Below, piece by piece: positions 1 through 8,537 of a DNA stretch of 25,840 nt (within the stretch, counting starts at the first letter, position 1; each line of letters begins with the position of its first letter). The translations under genes were made by a program, and so were the position numbers. The stretch spans positions 1 to 25,840 of the forward strand of contig CAZJNX010000039.1 in NCBI GenBank assembly GCA_964547415.1, written 5' to 3'. A model generated the notes under the pieces. It saw only the letters and a program-made list of their open reading frames with translations. It had not been told where the DNA came from and searched no databases. This DNA comes from CAZJNX01 sp964547415. Lineage in GTDB: Bacteria > Pseudomonadota > Alphaproteobacteria > Rhizobiales > Amorphaceae.

Positions 1-50
1 GGTCAAGCGTAGCCGAGCCGCCAGACTGTCCGGGAAAAGGGCACCACCTC
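1..50 (+). mobile_element. 3' end of an IS3-family element (rest lies before the window)
   Basis: The first 50 bases are nearly the same as the end of the second IS3 copy at about 256-300 read on the other strand. The second plus frame reads VKRSRAARLSGKRAPPLF, the kind of C-terminal extension found on IS3-family OrfB transposases, and continues open to a TGA near 118. The terminal repeat contains GTCCGGGAAAAGGGCACCAC followed by CTCT; the outer boundary is placed near base 50 by homology with the other copy. The body of this element, with OrfB on the plus strand, should lie upstream of the window. The roughly 205 bp between the two IS ends (51-255) show no gene or motif that I can identify. 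Confidence 0.6.
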
Positions 51-300
51 TCTTCGCCCGGCACGGGATCACGTTCAAGGCCTTTGGCCCGCCCGGTTGG
101 CAAGGAGTTGGCAGCTGAACGCCTCGAGAAAGCCTTAGCGATCCGGACTGCCTCGACGACGGTTGGTGGAGGGCAAGCGATGCGCGGCCATCCGCGGCTC
201 CGGGACGTGGAGGGCTGGCTGTCGCGGCGCGGTGATCTCGGGCACCGGCCCAACGAGAGGTGGTGCCCTTTTCCCGGACGGTCCGGCGGCTCGGCGACGC
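7..300. repeat. Inverted repeat formed by two IS3 ends (arms 7-50 and 256-300)
   Basis: The reverse complement of 7-50 matches 256-300 almost base for base. The shared core is AGAGGTGGTGCCCTTTTCCC followed by GGAC, and then GGCGGCTCGG with only a few mismatches. Because the match runs through the terminal repeat into the transposase tail, the arms are ends of two copies of the same element facing each other, not a simple hairpin. The spacer is about 205 bp. Confidence 0.75.
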
Positions 301-1139
301 CTGATCCTGTTTCCGTTGCGCCCTCATCCGGCCCCCCGTCCCCGGCATGGGCTTCGAGGGGCGTTCGTCCGCCGAGAGCCGAATGGGGCCGCTCGGCGTC
401 GCAGTCGGGCATCCACCGTCCGATGCCAGCCCGTGCCGCGGAGCCGGTCTCGAAGGCGTGGAGGGACACGTACGCGACCTTCAGCGACCGCCAGAGGCGC
501 TCGATGAACACGTTGCCCATCCACCGCCCCTTGCCGTCCATCGAGATCTTCACGCCGGCCTCGCGGAGGACGTCGGTGAACAGCGGACCGGTGAACTGGC
601 TGCCCTGGTCGGTGTCGAGGATCTCCGGCCGACCGTGGCGCGCCATCGCGTCCTCCAGCGCCGACACCATGACAGAACGCGCCGGCTCGCCCGGTCCATG
701 ATGGCGACGAGTGAGAGAAAGCCTCGCCGCAGAGGGATGACCGTGATGTCCGCGCACCAGACCTGGCCGGGACGGTCGATCACCACGTTCCTCAACGGAT
801 ACGGCCATGTCCTGTGCTCGGGATGGGGCACCGTCGTCCCCGTGGCTTACGGTAGACGCCCGGGAGCCCCGCCCTCGCCACCAGCCGACGGACCCTCTTG
901 CGCCCGACGACATGACCCTGGCGCTGCAGATGCCGCGCCATCCGCCGGCTCCCGTACCACGGCGTCTCGCGAAACTGCGCGTCGATCACCCCCATGAGGG
1001 CAAGGTTCCGCGGGCTCTCGCCCTTCGACGGCGCTCAAAACCTCGATCGGCCGATCCCCACCAGCGCGCACCGCCGGATCACCGACAGCGTCGGGTGGGC
1101 CGGCTCCACCATCTCTCGCCTCCGGGCGACACTGATCGT
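256..1139 (-). pseudogene. IS3-family OrfB transposase, broken
   Basis: The protein reads in pieces. At about 1139-1035 there is ARRREMVEPAHPTLSVIRRC, then an in-frame TGA at 1035-1037. The same frame resumes with NLALMGVIDAQFRETPWYGS and the helix-rich MARHLQRQGHVVGRKRVRRL. A frameshift near 830 leads into VIDRPGQVWCADIT (first catalytic Asp) and LVAIMDRASRRVLSW. A second shift near 680-690, with about a dozen expected residues missing, leads to LDTDQGSQFT (second Asp) and GNVFIERLWRSLK (catalytic Glu), ending in AERPHSALGGRTPLEA. The DDE triad residues are all still visible, but they are not in one frame. This is a clear IS3 integrase-core (rve) transposase remnant. Confidence 0.8.
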
Positions 1140-1339
1140 CCGGAGGCCTTCGCCAAACATCCCGCTCCACCACGGGCTGGCCGATCTTCGCGTGCAGCTT
1201 CTCGCGAAGCTCGACTGCACGTGCCGGGTCGAGGACACCGTGGTGCTCGAGGGCGAAGCGCTCGTGAAGGGGCCGACGGCCGCCGACCTCGGCCCGCCCC
1301 AGCGCACGCCCTGAGGGCGGGGAGGCGCCGTTGACCGAG

Positions 1340-1559
1340 GGGCATCGAGCTCACCTCCACGCTCGGCGGCGACCGCCTCCGCCTTGCCCGAGAACACCTC
1401 GACGGTCCCCTCGATGGCCTGCCGTTTCCACGCGTTGATCGGCGTCTGGTGCACCCCGTGCTTCACCACGCGCTCGGCGATCGTCGCCTCGCCGCGGAGC
1501 GCCTCCAGCGCCACGGGCGCCTTGAACGACGCGCCGTCCCGTTTCCGCTTCCCGGCCAC
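1340..1559 (-). pseudogene. IS3-family OrfA fragment
   Basis: A GTG at 1557-1559 begins VAGKRKRDGASFKAPVALEA, followed by LRGEATIAERVVKHGVHQTP and INAWKRQAIEG. This is the helix-turn-helix N-terminus of IS3-family OrfA (HTH_Tnp_1 type). Downstream, the leucine-zipper part is scrambled across frames: KLHAKIGQ and VVERDV are seen in another frame near 1165-1200. It is in the right place to be the partner of the broken OrfB. No intact product is expected. Confidence 0.75.
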
Positions 1560-1610
1560 TCGCTCCGTCCTTTGCACCCTCGCGGATGACGCGGAGCGCA
1601 CTGCACGGAC

Positions 1611-1850
1611 TTCGGGGACCATCCGCTTTTCGATGGTCTCCGCCAGCTGCCGGACGCGGGTGTGGACGCCGCGGCGGATCCGCCGCTCGGTGATCTCGGC
1701 GAAGACGGGCGCGACCCGGTGCAGCAAGGACGCCCCGTCGGCGTGAAGTGGACGTGCCAGCGGGTGGCATAGTTGTCCATCACGATGTGGATGTCGGGGC
1801 CGGCGGGGACGCGGCGGCGTCTCGGCTGTCGCGCAGACGGCGAGCCGTGG
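1611..1850 (-). pseudogene. IS630-family transposase C-terminal remnant
   Basis: The minus strand reads DIHIVMDNYAT, the second-Asp motif of IS630 DDE transposases. It then jumps straight to RWHVHFTPTG, losing roughly 10-15 residues that normally sit between (HKTP and onward). After a frameshift near 1740 it continues FAEITERRIRRGVHTRVRQL, the segment that follows the catalytic Glu region in this family. It stops near 1611, where IS3 sequence begins. The remnant has an internal deletion, at least one frameshift and no N-terminal half, so it is dead. The order suggests that the IS3 copy inserted into it. Confidence 0.75.
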
Positions 1851-2707
1851 ATCACCGATCCGCGCCCCCTCTTTCGTCTCCGGGAACCATCCCGATCCGC
1901 ACGAGGGAACCGGAGCCGCTCCGCCCGACCATGAGCGGGTCACCGGGAAGCGGCGCCGGTGGCAACGATGCCGGGCGCCGCACCAGGTGCCGCGGAGCCG
2001 CGCTCGGTCTTCTCGACGGTGAAGGTCCGCGGGCCCTCGACGTCGGCGGCGCAGGCCTCGGCGTCGCGGACGTCGTGCCCGCTTCCGCGCGGGCGGCTGG
2101 CCATCGCGTGATCGGTGGCCGACCATGTGCAGGGGACGATCCCGCCGCGGGAGTCGGTGCCGACAGCGGCGGCGCCGGCGCCCGACGGGGCCCGCACACC
2201 CCCGACGACCCGTTTGCCGGCACCGACTTCCCCGTTCCCGCCCGGCAGGTCGAGCCGATGCACGACGTCCCCGATCCGGCCCTCGGGCGACCGCGGCCGC
2301 CGGTCGCGATCGGCGTGACGAGCCCGAACGCCGGCGACGGGCGACGCGCGGGTCCGGGCGCGGGCGCTTTCCGCAGCCTGAGGAGAACGGGTCGACGGGG
2401 CTGTGCGGGAACGGGGCGGAACGCCCGTTCCGCGCGACGCCGGCCGGCAGCTGCCGCGCCATCCGGGCGGACGGGGGTCCCCGGCGCCGTTGCGACCGCT
2501 GCGCGAACGGCGCGAGGAGCCGCCGCTCCTCGCCGCTCCACCACCCCAGGGCGGGCACCGGCGACATGCCCCCGGGATGGGGCGCAGGCGCGCGCCTCGG
2601 CCCGGCGCGCCCGATGGCGGCACGGGGCGCGCCGAGGGTGGACGGATCGCCGTGCGGGCCGCCGGCAAGGTGCCCGGCGATCCGGTGCAGCCGCTGCCGC
2701 GCCCCGC
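1851..2707. other. Stretch with no recognisable gene
   Basis: Long open frames exist on both strands, but all are rich in Ala, Arg, Gly and Pro as expected from GC-rich noncoding or decayed DNA, and none shows a family motif. One minus frame (about 1943-2330) contains WSATDHAMASRP and RTFTVEKTERG, which look more protein-like than the rest and could be the remains of a lost gene. I cannot assign a family. The stretch lies between the IS graveyard and the cobalamin operon promoter. Confidence 0.5.
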
Positions 2708-2736
2708 TTGACGCGGGCGCCTCGGCTGCGCACAGT
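2708..2736 (+). promoter_or_regulatory. Predicted promoter of the cobWNO operon
   Basis: TTGACG at 2708-2713 is followed after exactly 17 bp by CACAGT at 2731-2736, a relaxed -10. Transcription would start near 2742-2744, which is where the first stem of the cobalamin riboswitch begins. That agreement is the main support; the -10 alone is weak. Confidence 0.5.
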
Positions 2737-2741
2737 CCGGC

Positions 2742-2890
2742 CGTCGGCTCCCGCAGGGGATGAAAAGGGAATCCGGTGAGATGCCGGAGCTGCCCCCGCA
2801 ACTGTGACGGCGAGCGCGCATCCACGACGCCACTGGGGAACCGGGAAGGCGGGTGCGCGCGTGGACCCGAAGCCAGGAGACCTGCCGACG
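2742..2890 (+). promoter_or_regulatory. Cobalamin (B12) riboswitch
   Basis: All landmark boxes of the class are present in order: AAAAGGGAATCCGGTG (from 2763), AGATGCCGGAGCTGCCCCCG, CAACTGTGACGG, GCCACTG near 2829, CGGGAAGGCG near 2842, and the B12 box GAAGCCAGGAGACCTGCC at 2869-2886. The closing stem pairs CGTCGG at 2742-2747 with CCGACG at 2885-2890. Adenosylcobalamin binding normally represses the downstream genes, here cobW, cobN and cobO. A bulged hairpin directly downstream (2897-2922, GGCGCC arms) and a second one at 3004-3023 are candidates for the expression platform. Confidence 0.95.
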
Positions 2891-3003
2891 ACGAGCGGCG
2901 CCCCGCCCGATCGGCGGGCGCCACCCGGCCGGGGTGAGCCGGGGAAGGGCGACGCGGTCGGGGCGGCGGGCTTGCGGGTCTGCCGCGCCCCCTCGCGCGC
3001 GGC

Positions 3004-3023
3004 CTGGCGGGCCGTCCCGCCAG
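3004..3023 (+). other. Leader hairpin between riboswitch and cobW
   Basis: CTGGCGGG and CCCGCCAG form a perfect 8-bp stem with a 4-base loop, about 30 bp before the cobW ribosome binding site. There is no T run after it, so a simple intrinsic terminator is doubtful. It may take part in riboswitch control of termination or of ribosome access. Confidence 0.35.
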
Positions 3024-3065
3024 CCCTCCGCCTCTTCCCCCGGGAGCGAGGAGATGGAGGGCGCC

Positions 3066-4142
3066 ATGGATGCGATTTCGACAGGCACCGGGAGCGGCGG
3101 CGCGGGCGCGGCCGGCGGCCGGATCCCGGTGACGGTGGTCACGGGCTTTCTCGGCGCGGGCAAGACCACGCTCATCCGTCGCCTGCTGGAGCGGGCGGAC
3201 GGAAAGCGCATCGCCCTCGTCGTCAACGAGTTCGGCGACATGGGCTTCGACGGCGGCCTCTTGTCGGGGTGCCTCGACCCGGCCTGCGCCGAGGACGACG
3301 TGATCGAGCTGACCAACGGCTGCCTGTGCTGCACGGTTGCGGACGACTTCCTGCCCGCCATGGAGCGCCTGCTCGATCGGAACGCGCCGCCCGACCACAT
3401 CGTGATCGAGACGTCCGGCCTCGCCCTGCCGCAGCCGCTGATCGCCGCCTTCGCATGGCCGGCCGTCCGCACACGCACGACCGTGGACGGGGTCGTCGCC
3501 GTGGTGGACACGCGGGCGACGGCCGACGGCCTTTTCGCGCCCGACCCGGCGGCCGTCGCCCGCCAGCGCGCCGCCGACGAGAGCCTCGACCACGACAGCC
3601 CCCTGGAAGAGCTGTTCCACGACCAGCTGTCGGCCGCCGACATGGTGGTCCTCACCAAGTGCGACCTTGCGAGCACGGCCGAGGTCGAGCGGGTGGAGAC
3701 CATCGTGCGCGCCGAGGCGCGGGCGGGCGTCGCCGTCGTCCACACCGCGGGCGAGGGCCTGCCGCCCGCCGTCCTCCTCGGGATCGGCGCGGCGGCGGAG
3801 GAGGACCTCGCCACCCGCCGCGGCCACCACGACGAGGAGGAGCCCCACGAGCACGACGACTTCGCCTCCTGCGTCCTGGCGCCGGCGCCGTTCGACACGG
3901 CCGAGGACGCACGGGCGGCCGTGGAACGCATCCTCACCGTCGCCGGCATCCTGAGGGTCAAGGGCTCCGTCGCGGTCGCCGGCAAGGCGGCGCCCCTCAT
4001 GGTCCAGGCGGTGGGCCCGCGCCTCGAGACCTGGTACGGCCGGCCGGGCACGGCGGCGACGGGGCTCGTCGTCATCGGCCTCGCGCCGGTGGAGCCCGCC
4101 TGCGTCGAGCGCCTCGTCCTCGCCGCCGGGACGCTGGCCTGA
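3066..4142 (+). CDS. cobW: CobW, GTP-dependent metallochaperone for cobalamin synthesis
   Basis: This 358-residue protein belongs to the COG0523 family of G3E GTPases, proposed to deliver cobalt to the CobNST chelatase in the cytoplasm. Visible parts are the P-loop GFLGAGKTT (residues 27-35), NEFGDMGFDG, the metal-binding GCLCC motif (85-89), ETSGLALPQPL, and TKCD (197-200) in the NKxD position. A short acidic histidine-rich loop (about 253-265, HHDEEEPHEHDD) lies before the C-terminal CobW_C domain. The ATG at 3066 was chosen because GGAGG lies 5-6 bp before it; an in-frame ATG at 3054 has poorer spacing. It is the first gene after the cobalamin riboswitch and is followed 9 bp later by cobN, which makes CobW the right member of this broad family rather than a zinc (ZNG1/YciC) relative. 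Confidence 0.93.
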   Translation: MDAISTGTGSGGAGAAGGRIPVTVVTGFLGAGKTTLIRRLLERADGKRIALVVNEFGDMGFDGGLLSGCLDPACAEDDVIELTNGCLCCTVADDFLPAMERLLDRNAPPDHIVIETSGLALPQPLIAAFAWPAVRTRTTVDGVVAVVDTRATADGLFAPDPAAVARQRAADESLDHDSPLEELFHDQLSAADMVVLTKCDLASTAEVERVETIVRAEARAGVAVVHTAGEGLPPAVLLGIGAAAEEDLATRRGHHDEEEPHEHDDFASCVLAPAPFDTAEDARAAVERILTVAGILRVKGSVAVAGKAAPLMVQAVGPRLETWYGRPGTAATGLVVIGLAPVEPACVERLVLAAGTLA

Positions 4143-4151
4143 GAAAGCGGC

Positions 4152-7100
4152 ATGCACCTTCTCGCGCCCGACGCGCGGCCCGTCGACGACGGGACGGAGG
4201 CGGTCGACCTCGCGCTCGCGCCCGCGCCCATCGTGATCCTGGCGGGCGCCGACTCCGAGGTGTCCGCCTTTGCCGATGCCGTCCGCATCGCGGGCGAACG
4301 GGGGCTGTCGCTCCCCGACGTGCGGCTTGCGAGCGTCGGCGACCTCGCCCACCCCATGACGCTCGACCTCGCGGTTGAGCGCACCTTCCGCCACGCCCGC
4401 CTCGTGGCGGTCCGCCTCATCGGAGGGGAGGGCTACTGGCCCTACGGGGTGGAGCGGCTCGCGGCACTGGCGGCGGCGGGCGGGCCGGACCTCCTCGTCG
4501 TCCCCGGCGACCGGCACTTCGACCCGGCGCTCGCCGCCCGCGGCTCCATCGCCGGGCGCGCCGCGGAACGCTTCTTCGCCTACTGCCGGGAGGGCGGGCC
4601 GGACAACCGCGTCGCCGCGCTCGCCCACCTCGCCCACCTTCTCGGCGACCGCGAGGCCCCGCCGCCGCCGCGCCCGGTGCCGCTGGCGGGCGCCTACCGG
4701 CCCGGGCGGGGCGCGGCGACCCTCGAGGAGGTGCGCGCGGGCTGGCGGCCGGGCGCGCCGCGGGCGGCCCTCGTCTTCTACCGCTCCCACCTGATGGACG
4801 GGCTGACGGGCGGAGTGGACGCCCTCGTCGAAGCGCTGGAGGCCGCCGGGCTCGATGTCCTGCCGGCGTTCGTGTCGAGCCTGAAGGAGGAGGCGGCGGC
4901 GGCGATCCTCGCCGGGCTCCTCGAGGAGGTGGCGCCCGACGTGGTGCTGACGACCCTCGCCTTTTCCGCCCGCGGCGGGGCGGACGGCACCGTCCTCGAC
5001 GCGCCGGGCCGGCCGGTCCTGCAGATCGTCCAGTCGAGCATGGAGCGGGCCGCCTGGGCGGACGGCAAGCGGGGCCTGTCGGTCCGCGACCTTGCCATGA
5101 ACGTGGTGACGACCGAGCTCGACGGGCGCGTGCTCGCCCGCGCGGTCGCCTTCAAGGAGCGGGCGCGGCTCGACCCCGCCACCGGCAGCCGCCCGGTCGC
5201 CTTCGTGCCGGACCGGGGCCGGGCCCGCTTCGCCGCCGATCTCGCCGCCGCCTGGGCCCGGCTCGCCCGCACCCCCGCGGACGGCCGCCGCGTGGCGCTG
5301 GTGCTCGCCAACTACCCCGGCCGGGACGGGCGGATCGCCAACGGCGTCGGCCTCGACACCCCCGCCTCCGCGGCGGCGATCCTGTCCGCGCTCGCCGGCG
5401 CGGGCTACCGCGTGGACGGGGCGCCGCAGACGGGCGCGGCCCTGATGGCGCGCCTCCTGGCGAGCCAGACCAATGCGCGGGACGGGCGGGTCGGCTCCAC
5501 CGGCGTCGCCCTGCCCCTCGAGGACTACCGGGCCTTCCTTGAGCGTCTGCCGGACGGGCCGCGGGCGGCGCTCCTTTCCGCCTGGGGCCCGCCGGAGGAC
5601 GACCCGTTCTGCGACGGCGCGCGATTCCATCTCGCCGTCCACGTGTTCGGCAACGTCGCCGTCGCCATCCAGCCGACGCGGGGCTACGAGCGCGACCCGA
5701 AGGCGAGCTACCACGACCCGGCCCTCCTGCCGCCCCACGCCTACCTCGCCTTCCACCTGTGGCTCCGGGAGGCGTTCGGCGCCCACGCCGTCGTCCACGT
5801 GGGCAAGCACGGGAACCTCGAGTGGCTGCCGGGCAAGGCGCTGGCGCTCTCGGACGAATGCTGGCCGGAGATCGCGCTGGGCGCGCTCCCCAACGTGTAC
5901 CCCTTCATCGTCAACGACCCGGGCGAGGGCTCCCAGGCCAAGCGCCGGACGAGCGCGGTGATCGTCGACCACCTGACCCCGCCCATGACGCGGGCGGAAA
6001 GCCACGGGGCGGCGGCCGAGCTCGAGCGCCTGCTCGACGAGTTCGCCCACGCCGACGGCCTCGACCCCCGCCGCGCCGACCTCCTGAAGCGCGACATCGT
6101 GGACCTCGCCCGCCGCCACGGCTTCGACCGGGACGTGGGCGCGGACTTTTCCGCCGATCCCGACGGGGCGCTCGCCGTCCTCGACGCCCACCTGTGCGAT
6201 CTCAAGGAGCTGCAGATCCGCGACGGCCTCCACGTCCTCGGGACCTCGCCCGCGGGCCGGCAGCGCACGGACCTGATCGCCGCCATCGCGCGCCTTCCCC
6301 GCGGCGCCGGTTCCGGCAAGGGCGCGCTCCAGGCCGCCATCGCGCGCGCCCTCGGCCTGCCGCCCTTCGAGACGCTCCTGTCCGAGCCCGCCGCCCGGCA
6401 CGAAGGACCATGCCCCGCCGTCCTCGCGCCGCTCGGGGAGGGGCCGTGGCGCACCGCGGGCGACACGGTGGAGCGGATCGAGGATTTCGCCGCGCGGCTG
6501 ATCGCGGGGGAAGCGCGACCGGACCCGGCGTGGGAGGGTGTGGCGGCGGTCCTCGCCGACCTCGCGTCGGGGCCCGCGCGCGCCCTCGATGCCTCGGGGC
6601 CGCGGGAGATCGCGGGCGTGCTCGCCGCCCTCGACGGGCGCTTCGTGCCGCCCGTTCCCGCCGGCGCGCCGACGCGGGGGCGGCCGGACGTCCTGCCGAC
6701 GGGCGGCAATTTCTACTCGGTGGATACCCGCGCGGTGCCGACCGAGGCCGCCTTCCGCATCGGCTGGAAGGCGGCCGCCGCCCTCGTCGACCGGATCGTG
6801 ATGGAGACGGGGGACTGGCCGCGGGCCGTCGCCTTCACCCTGTGGGGCACGGCCAACATGCGCACGGGCGGGGACGACATCGCCCAGGCCCTCGCCCTCA
6901 TCGGCGCGAAGCCGGTGTGGGAGGGGGCGTCGGGCCGCGTCACCGGCTTCGAGATCCTCGCCCCGTCCGTCCTCGGCCGCCCGCGGGTGGACGTCACCTT
7001 GCGCGTCTCCGGCTTCTTCCGCGACGCCTTCCCCGGGCAGATCGACCTGTTCGACAGCGCCGTGCGCGCCGTCGCCGCCCTCGACGAGCCGGCCGACCAG

Positions 7101-7907
7101 AACCCCATCGCCGCCCGCGTCGCCGCGGAGGCGGCGAGCGCCCGCGCCGCCGGGCGCTCCGATGCGGAGGCGACGCGCGAGGCGACCGTCCGGGTCTACG
7201 GCTCGATGCCGGGGGCCTATGGGGCGGGGCTCCAGGCCCTCGTCGATTCCTCCGCGTGGGACAGCCGGGCCGACCTCGCGGAGGCGTTCGTCGGCTGGGG
7301 CGGCTACGCCTACGGGGCGGGCCTCGAGGGGAAGGGCGCCCACGCGGGTTTCCGCCGGCGCCTGTCCGCGGCCGACGCGGTGGTCCAGGCCCAGGACAAC
7401 CGGGAGCACGACCTCCTCGATTCGGACGACTACTACCAGTTCGAGGGCGGCATGGCGGCGGCCGTGGAGGCGCTGTCGGGCCGCGCGCCCGTCTCGGTCC
7501 ACGTGGACACGAGCCGGCCCGAGCGGCCCGTGGCCCGCACGCTCGCCGAGGAGATCGGCCGCGTCGTGCGCGGGCGGGCGGCGAACCCGAAGTGGATCGC
7601 CGGACAGATGCGCCACGGCTACAAGGGCGCCTTCGAGATGGCGGCGACGGTGGACTACCTGTTCGCCTTCGCCGCCACCACGAACGCGGTCTCGGACCAC
7701 CACTTCGACCAGCTCCACGCCGCCTACGTCGCCGACGAGACCGTGCGCGGCTTCATCGCGGAGGCCAACCCCGCCGCCCTCGCCGAGATCGCTGCCCGCC
7801 TCGCCGAGGCGATCGACCGGGGGCTGTGGCGGCCCGCCTCCAACAGCGCCTATGGTGATCTCGCCGCCCTCGCCGAGGGGCGGTGGCAAGGGGAGGAAAC
7901 GCCATGA
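4152..7907 (+). CDS. cobN: CobN, cobaltochelatase large subunit
   Basis: At 1251 residues this is the usual size for CobN, the large subunit of the ATP-dependent CobNST complex that inserts Co(II) into hydrogenobyrinate a,c-diamide in the aerobic B12 pathway. Family blocks seen include VGKHGNLEWLPGKALALSDE (from about residue 550), PNVYPFIVNDPGEGSQAKRR, GGNFYSVDTRAVPTEAAF and the C-terminal QAQDNREHDLLDSDDYYQFE, all shared with the BchH/CobN family. The AAA+ partner subunits CobS and CobT are not in this window. Gaps to its neighbours are tight: 9 bp after cobW, and a 4-bp ATGA overlap with cobO. This implies one riboswitch-controlled transcript. A magnesium-chelatase H subunit is unlikely given the cobW and cobO neighbours. 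Confidence 0.96.
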   Translation: MHLLAPDARPVDDGTEAVDLALAPAPIVILAGADSEVSAFADAVRIAGERGLSLPDVRLASVGDLAHPMTLDLAVERTFRHARLVAVRLIGGEGYWPYGVERLAALAAAGGPDLLVVPGDRHFDPALAARGSIAGRAAERFFAYCREGGPDNRVAALAHLAHLLGDREAPPPPRPVPLAGAYRPGRGAATLEEVRAGWRPGAPRAALVFYRSHLMDGLTGGVDALVEALEAAGLDVLPAFVSSLKEEAAAAILAGLLEEVAPDVVLTTLAFSARGGADGTVLDAPGRPVLQIVQSSMERAAWADGKRGLSVRDLAMNVVTTELDGRVLARAVAFKERARLDPATGSRPVAFVPDRGRARFAADLAAAWARLARTPADGRRVALVLANYPGRDGRIANGVGLDTPASAAAILSALAGAGYRVDGAPQTGAALMARLLASQTNARDGRVGSTGVALPLEDYRAFLERLPDGPRAALLSAWGPPEDDPFCDGARFHLAVHVFGNVAVAIQPTRGYERDPKASYHDPALLPPHAYLAFHLWLREAFGAHAVVHVGKHGNLEWLPGKALALSDECWPEIALGALPNVYPFIVNDPGEGSQAKRRTSAVIVDHLTPPMTRAESHGAAAELERLLDEFAHADGLDPRRADLLKRDIVDLARRHGFDRDVGADFSADPDGALAVLDAHLCDLKELQIRDGLHVLGTSPAGRQRTDLIAAIARLPRGAGSGKGALQAAIARALGLPPFETLLSEPAARHEGPCPAVLAPLGEGPWRTAGDTVERIEDFAARLIAGEARPDPAWEGVAAVLADLASGPARALDASGPREIAGVLAALDGRFVPPVPAGAPTRGRPDVLPTGGNFYSVDTRAVPTEAAFRIGWKAAAALVDRIVMETGDWPRAVAFTLWGTANMRTGGDDIAQALALIGAKPVWEGASGRVTGFEILAPSVLGRPRVDVTLRVSGFFRDAFPGQIDLFDSAVRAVAALDEPADQNPIAARVAAEAASARAAGRSDAEATREATVRVYGSMPGAYGAGLQALVDSSAWDSRADLAEAFVGWGGYAYGAGLEGKGAHAGFRRRLSAADAVVQAQDNREHDLLDSDDYYQFEGGMAAAVEALSGRAPVSVHVDTSRPERPVARTLAEEIGRVVRGRAANPKWIAGQMRHGYKGAFEMAATVDYLFAFAATTNAVSDHHFDQLHAAYVADETVRGFIAEANPAALAEIAARLAEAIDRGLWRPASNSAYGDLAALAEGRWQGEETP

Positions 7908-8536
7908 CGGGCGAGCCGGACGGCGCGAACGAGACGGACCTCGACGCGCGCCACGCCGAGAAGATGCGCAGGAAGAAGGAGGTGCGCGACCGGATCCTCG
8001 CCACGAAGACGATCGAGAAGGGCCTCCTCATCGTCCACACCGGCAAGGGCAAGGGGAAATCCACGGCCGCCTTCGGGCTTGCGATGCGCACCCTCGGCCA
8101 CGGCCTGCCGGTCGCCATCGTCCAGTTCGTGAAGGGGCGGATCGAGACCGGGGAGCGGATGGCGCTCGAGCGCTTTTCCGACCTCGTCACCATCCGCCGC
8201 ATGGGCGAGGGCTTCACCTGGGAGACCCAGGACCGCCAGCGCGACATCGCCGCCGCCCGCGCCGCCTGGGAGACGGCGCAGGAGATGATCGCGAGCGGCG
8301 AGCACGCCCTCGTCCTCCTCGACGAGCTCAACATCGTCCTGCGCTACGACTACCTGCCGGTGGAGGAGGTTGTCGATTTCCTGGTGAACGAGCGGCCCTC
8401 CCACGTCCACGTGGTGGTGACGGGCCGCAACGCGAAGGACGCCCTCATCGAGGCGGCCGACCTCGTCACCGAGATGACGATGGTGAAGCACCCCTTCCGC
8501 TCCGGCGTGAAGCCGCAGAAGGGCATCGAGTTCTGA
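7904..8536 (+). CDS. cobO: CobO, cob(I)yrinic acid a,c-diamide adenosyltransferase
   Basis: This 210-residue enzyme transfers the adenosyl group of ATP to the reduced corrinoid, following cobalt insertion. The P-loop GKGKGKST (residues 47-54) follows a basic N-terminal helix (MRRKKEVRDRI), and VLLDELNIVLRYDYL is the typical CobA/CobO Walker-B region. HVVVTGRNA and the C-terminal KHPFRSGVKPQKGIEF are also family hallmarks. The ATG at 7904 overlaps the cobN stop as ATGA and is preceded by GGGGAGGAAA; an upstream in-frame start would run inside cobN. Co-transcription and translational coupling with cobN are expected. The family (BtuR/CobA/CobO) is clear, and the aerobic context favours the name CobO. 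Confidence 0.96.
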   Translation: MTGEPDGANETDLDARHAEKMRRKKEVRDRILATKTIEKGLLIVHTGKGKGKSTAAFGLAMRTLGHGLPVAIVQFVKGRIETGERMALERFSDLVTIRRMGEGFTWETQDRQRDIAAARAAWETAQEMIASGEHALVLLDELNIVLRYDYLPVEEVVDFLVNERPSHVHVVVTGRNAKDALIEAADLVTEMTMVKHPFRSGVKPQKGIEF

Positions 8537-8537
8537 C

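Larger units (their letters stand above)
256..1605 (-). mobile_element. Decayed IS3-family insertion sequence
   Basis: Pieces of both IS3 reading frames lie on the minus strand in the expected order (OrfA at the right, OrfB to its left), followed by the terminal repeat near 256-280. The left boundary is supported by the near-identical end at 1-50. The right boundary is not seen clearly: a weak match to the terminal repeat (GTCC, then GCACC) occurs near 1566-1580, just ahead of the OrfA start, and IS630 sequence begins at about 1611. The element carries nonsense, frameshift and deletion lesions and cannot make an intact transposase. Similarity of OrfA and OrfB suggests the IS2/IS51-like part of the family, but the subgroup is not certain. 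Confidence 0.7.

Noticed and set aside
84..701. Plus-strand open frames across the IS3 copy
   Set aside because: They lie antisense to recognisable transposase pieces and show no motif of their own.
1035..7889. A 2284-codon open frame on the minus strand across the cobalamin operon
   Set aside because: It runs antisense to cobW and cobN, is made of Arg/Gly/Ala/Pro-rich sequence, and shows family motifs only at its very end, where it crosses the IS remnants. It is a high-GC shadow.
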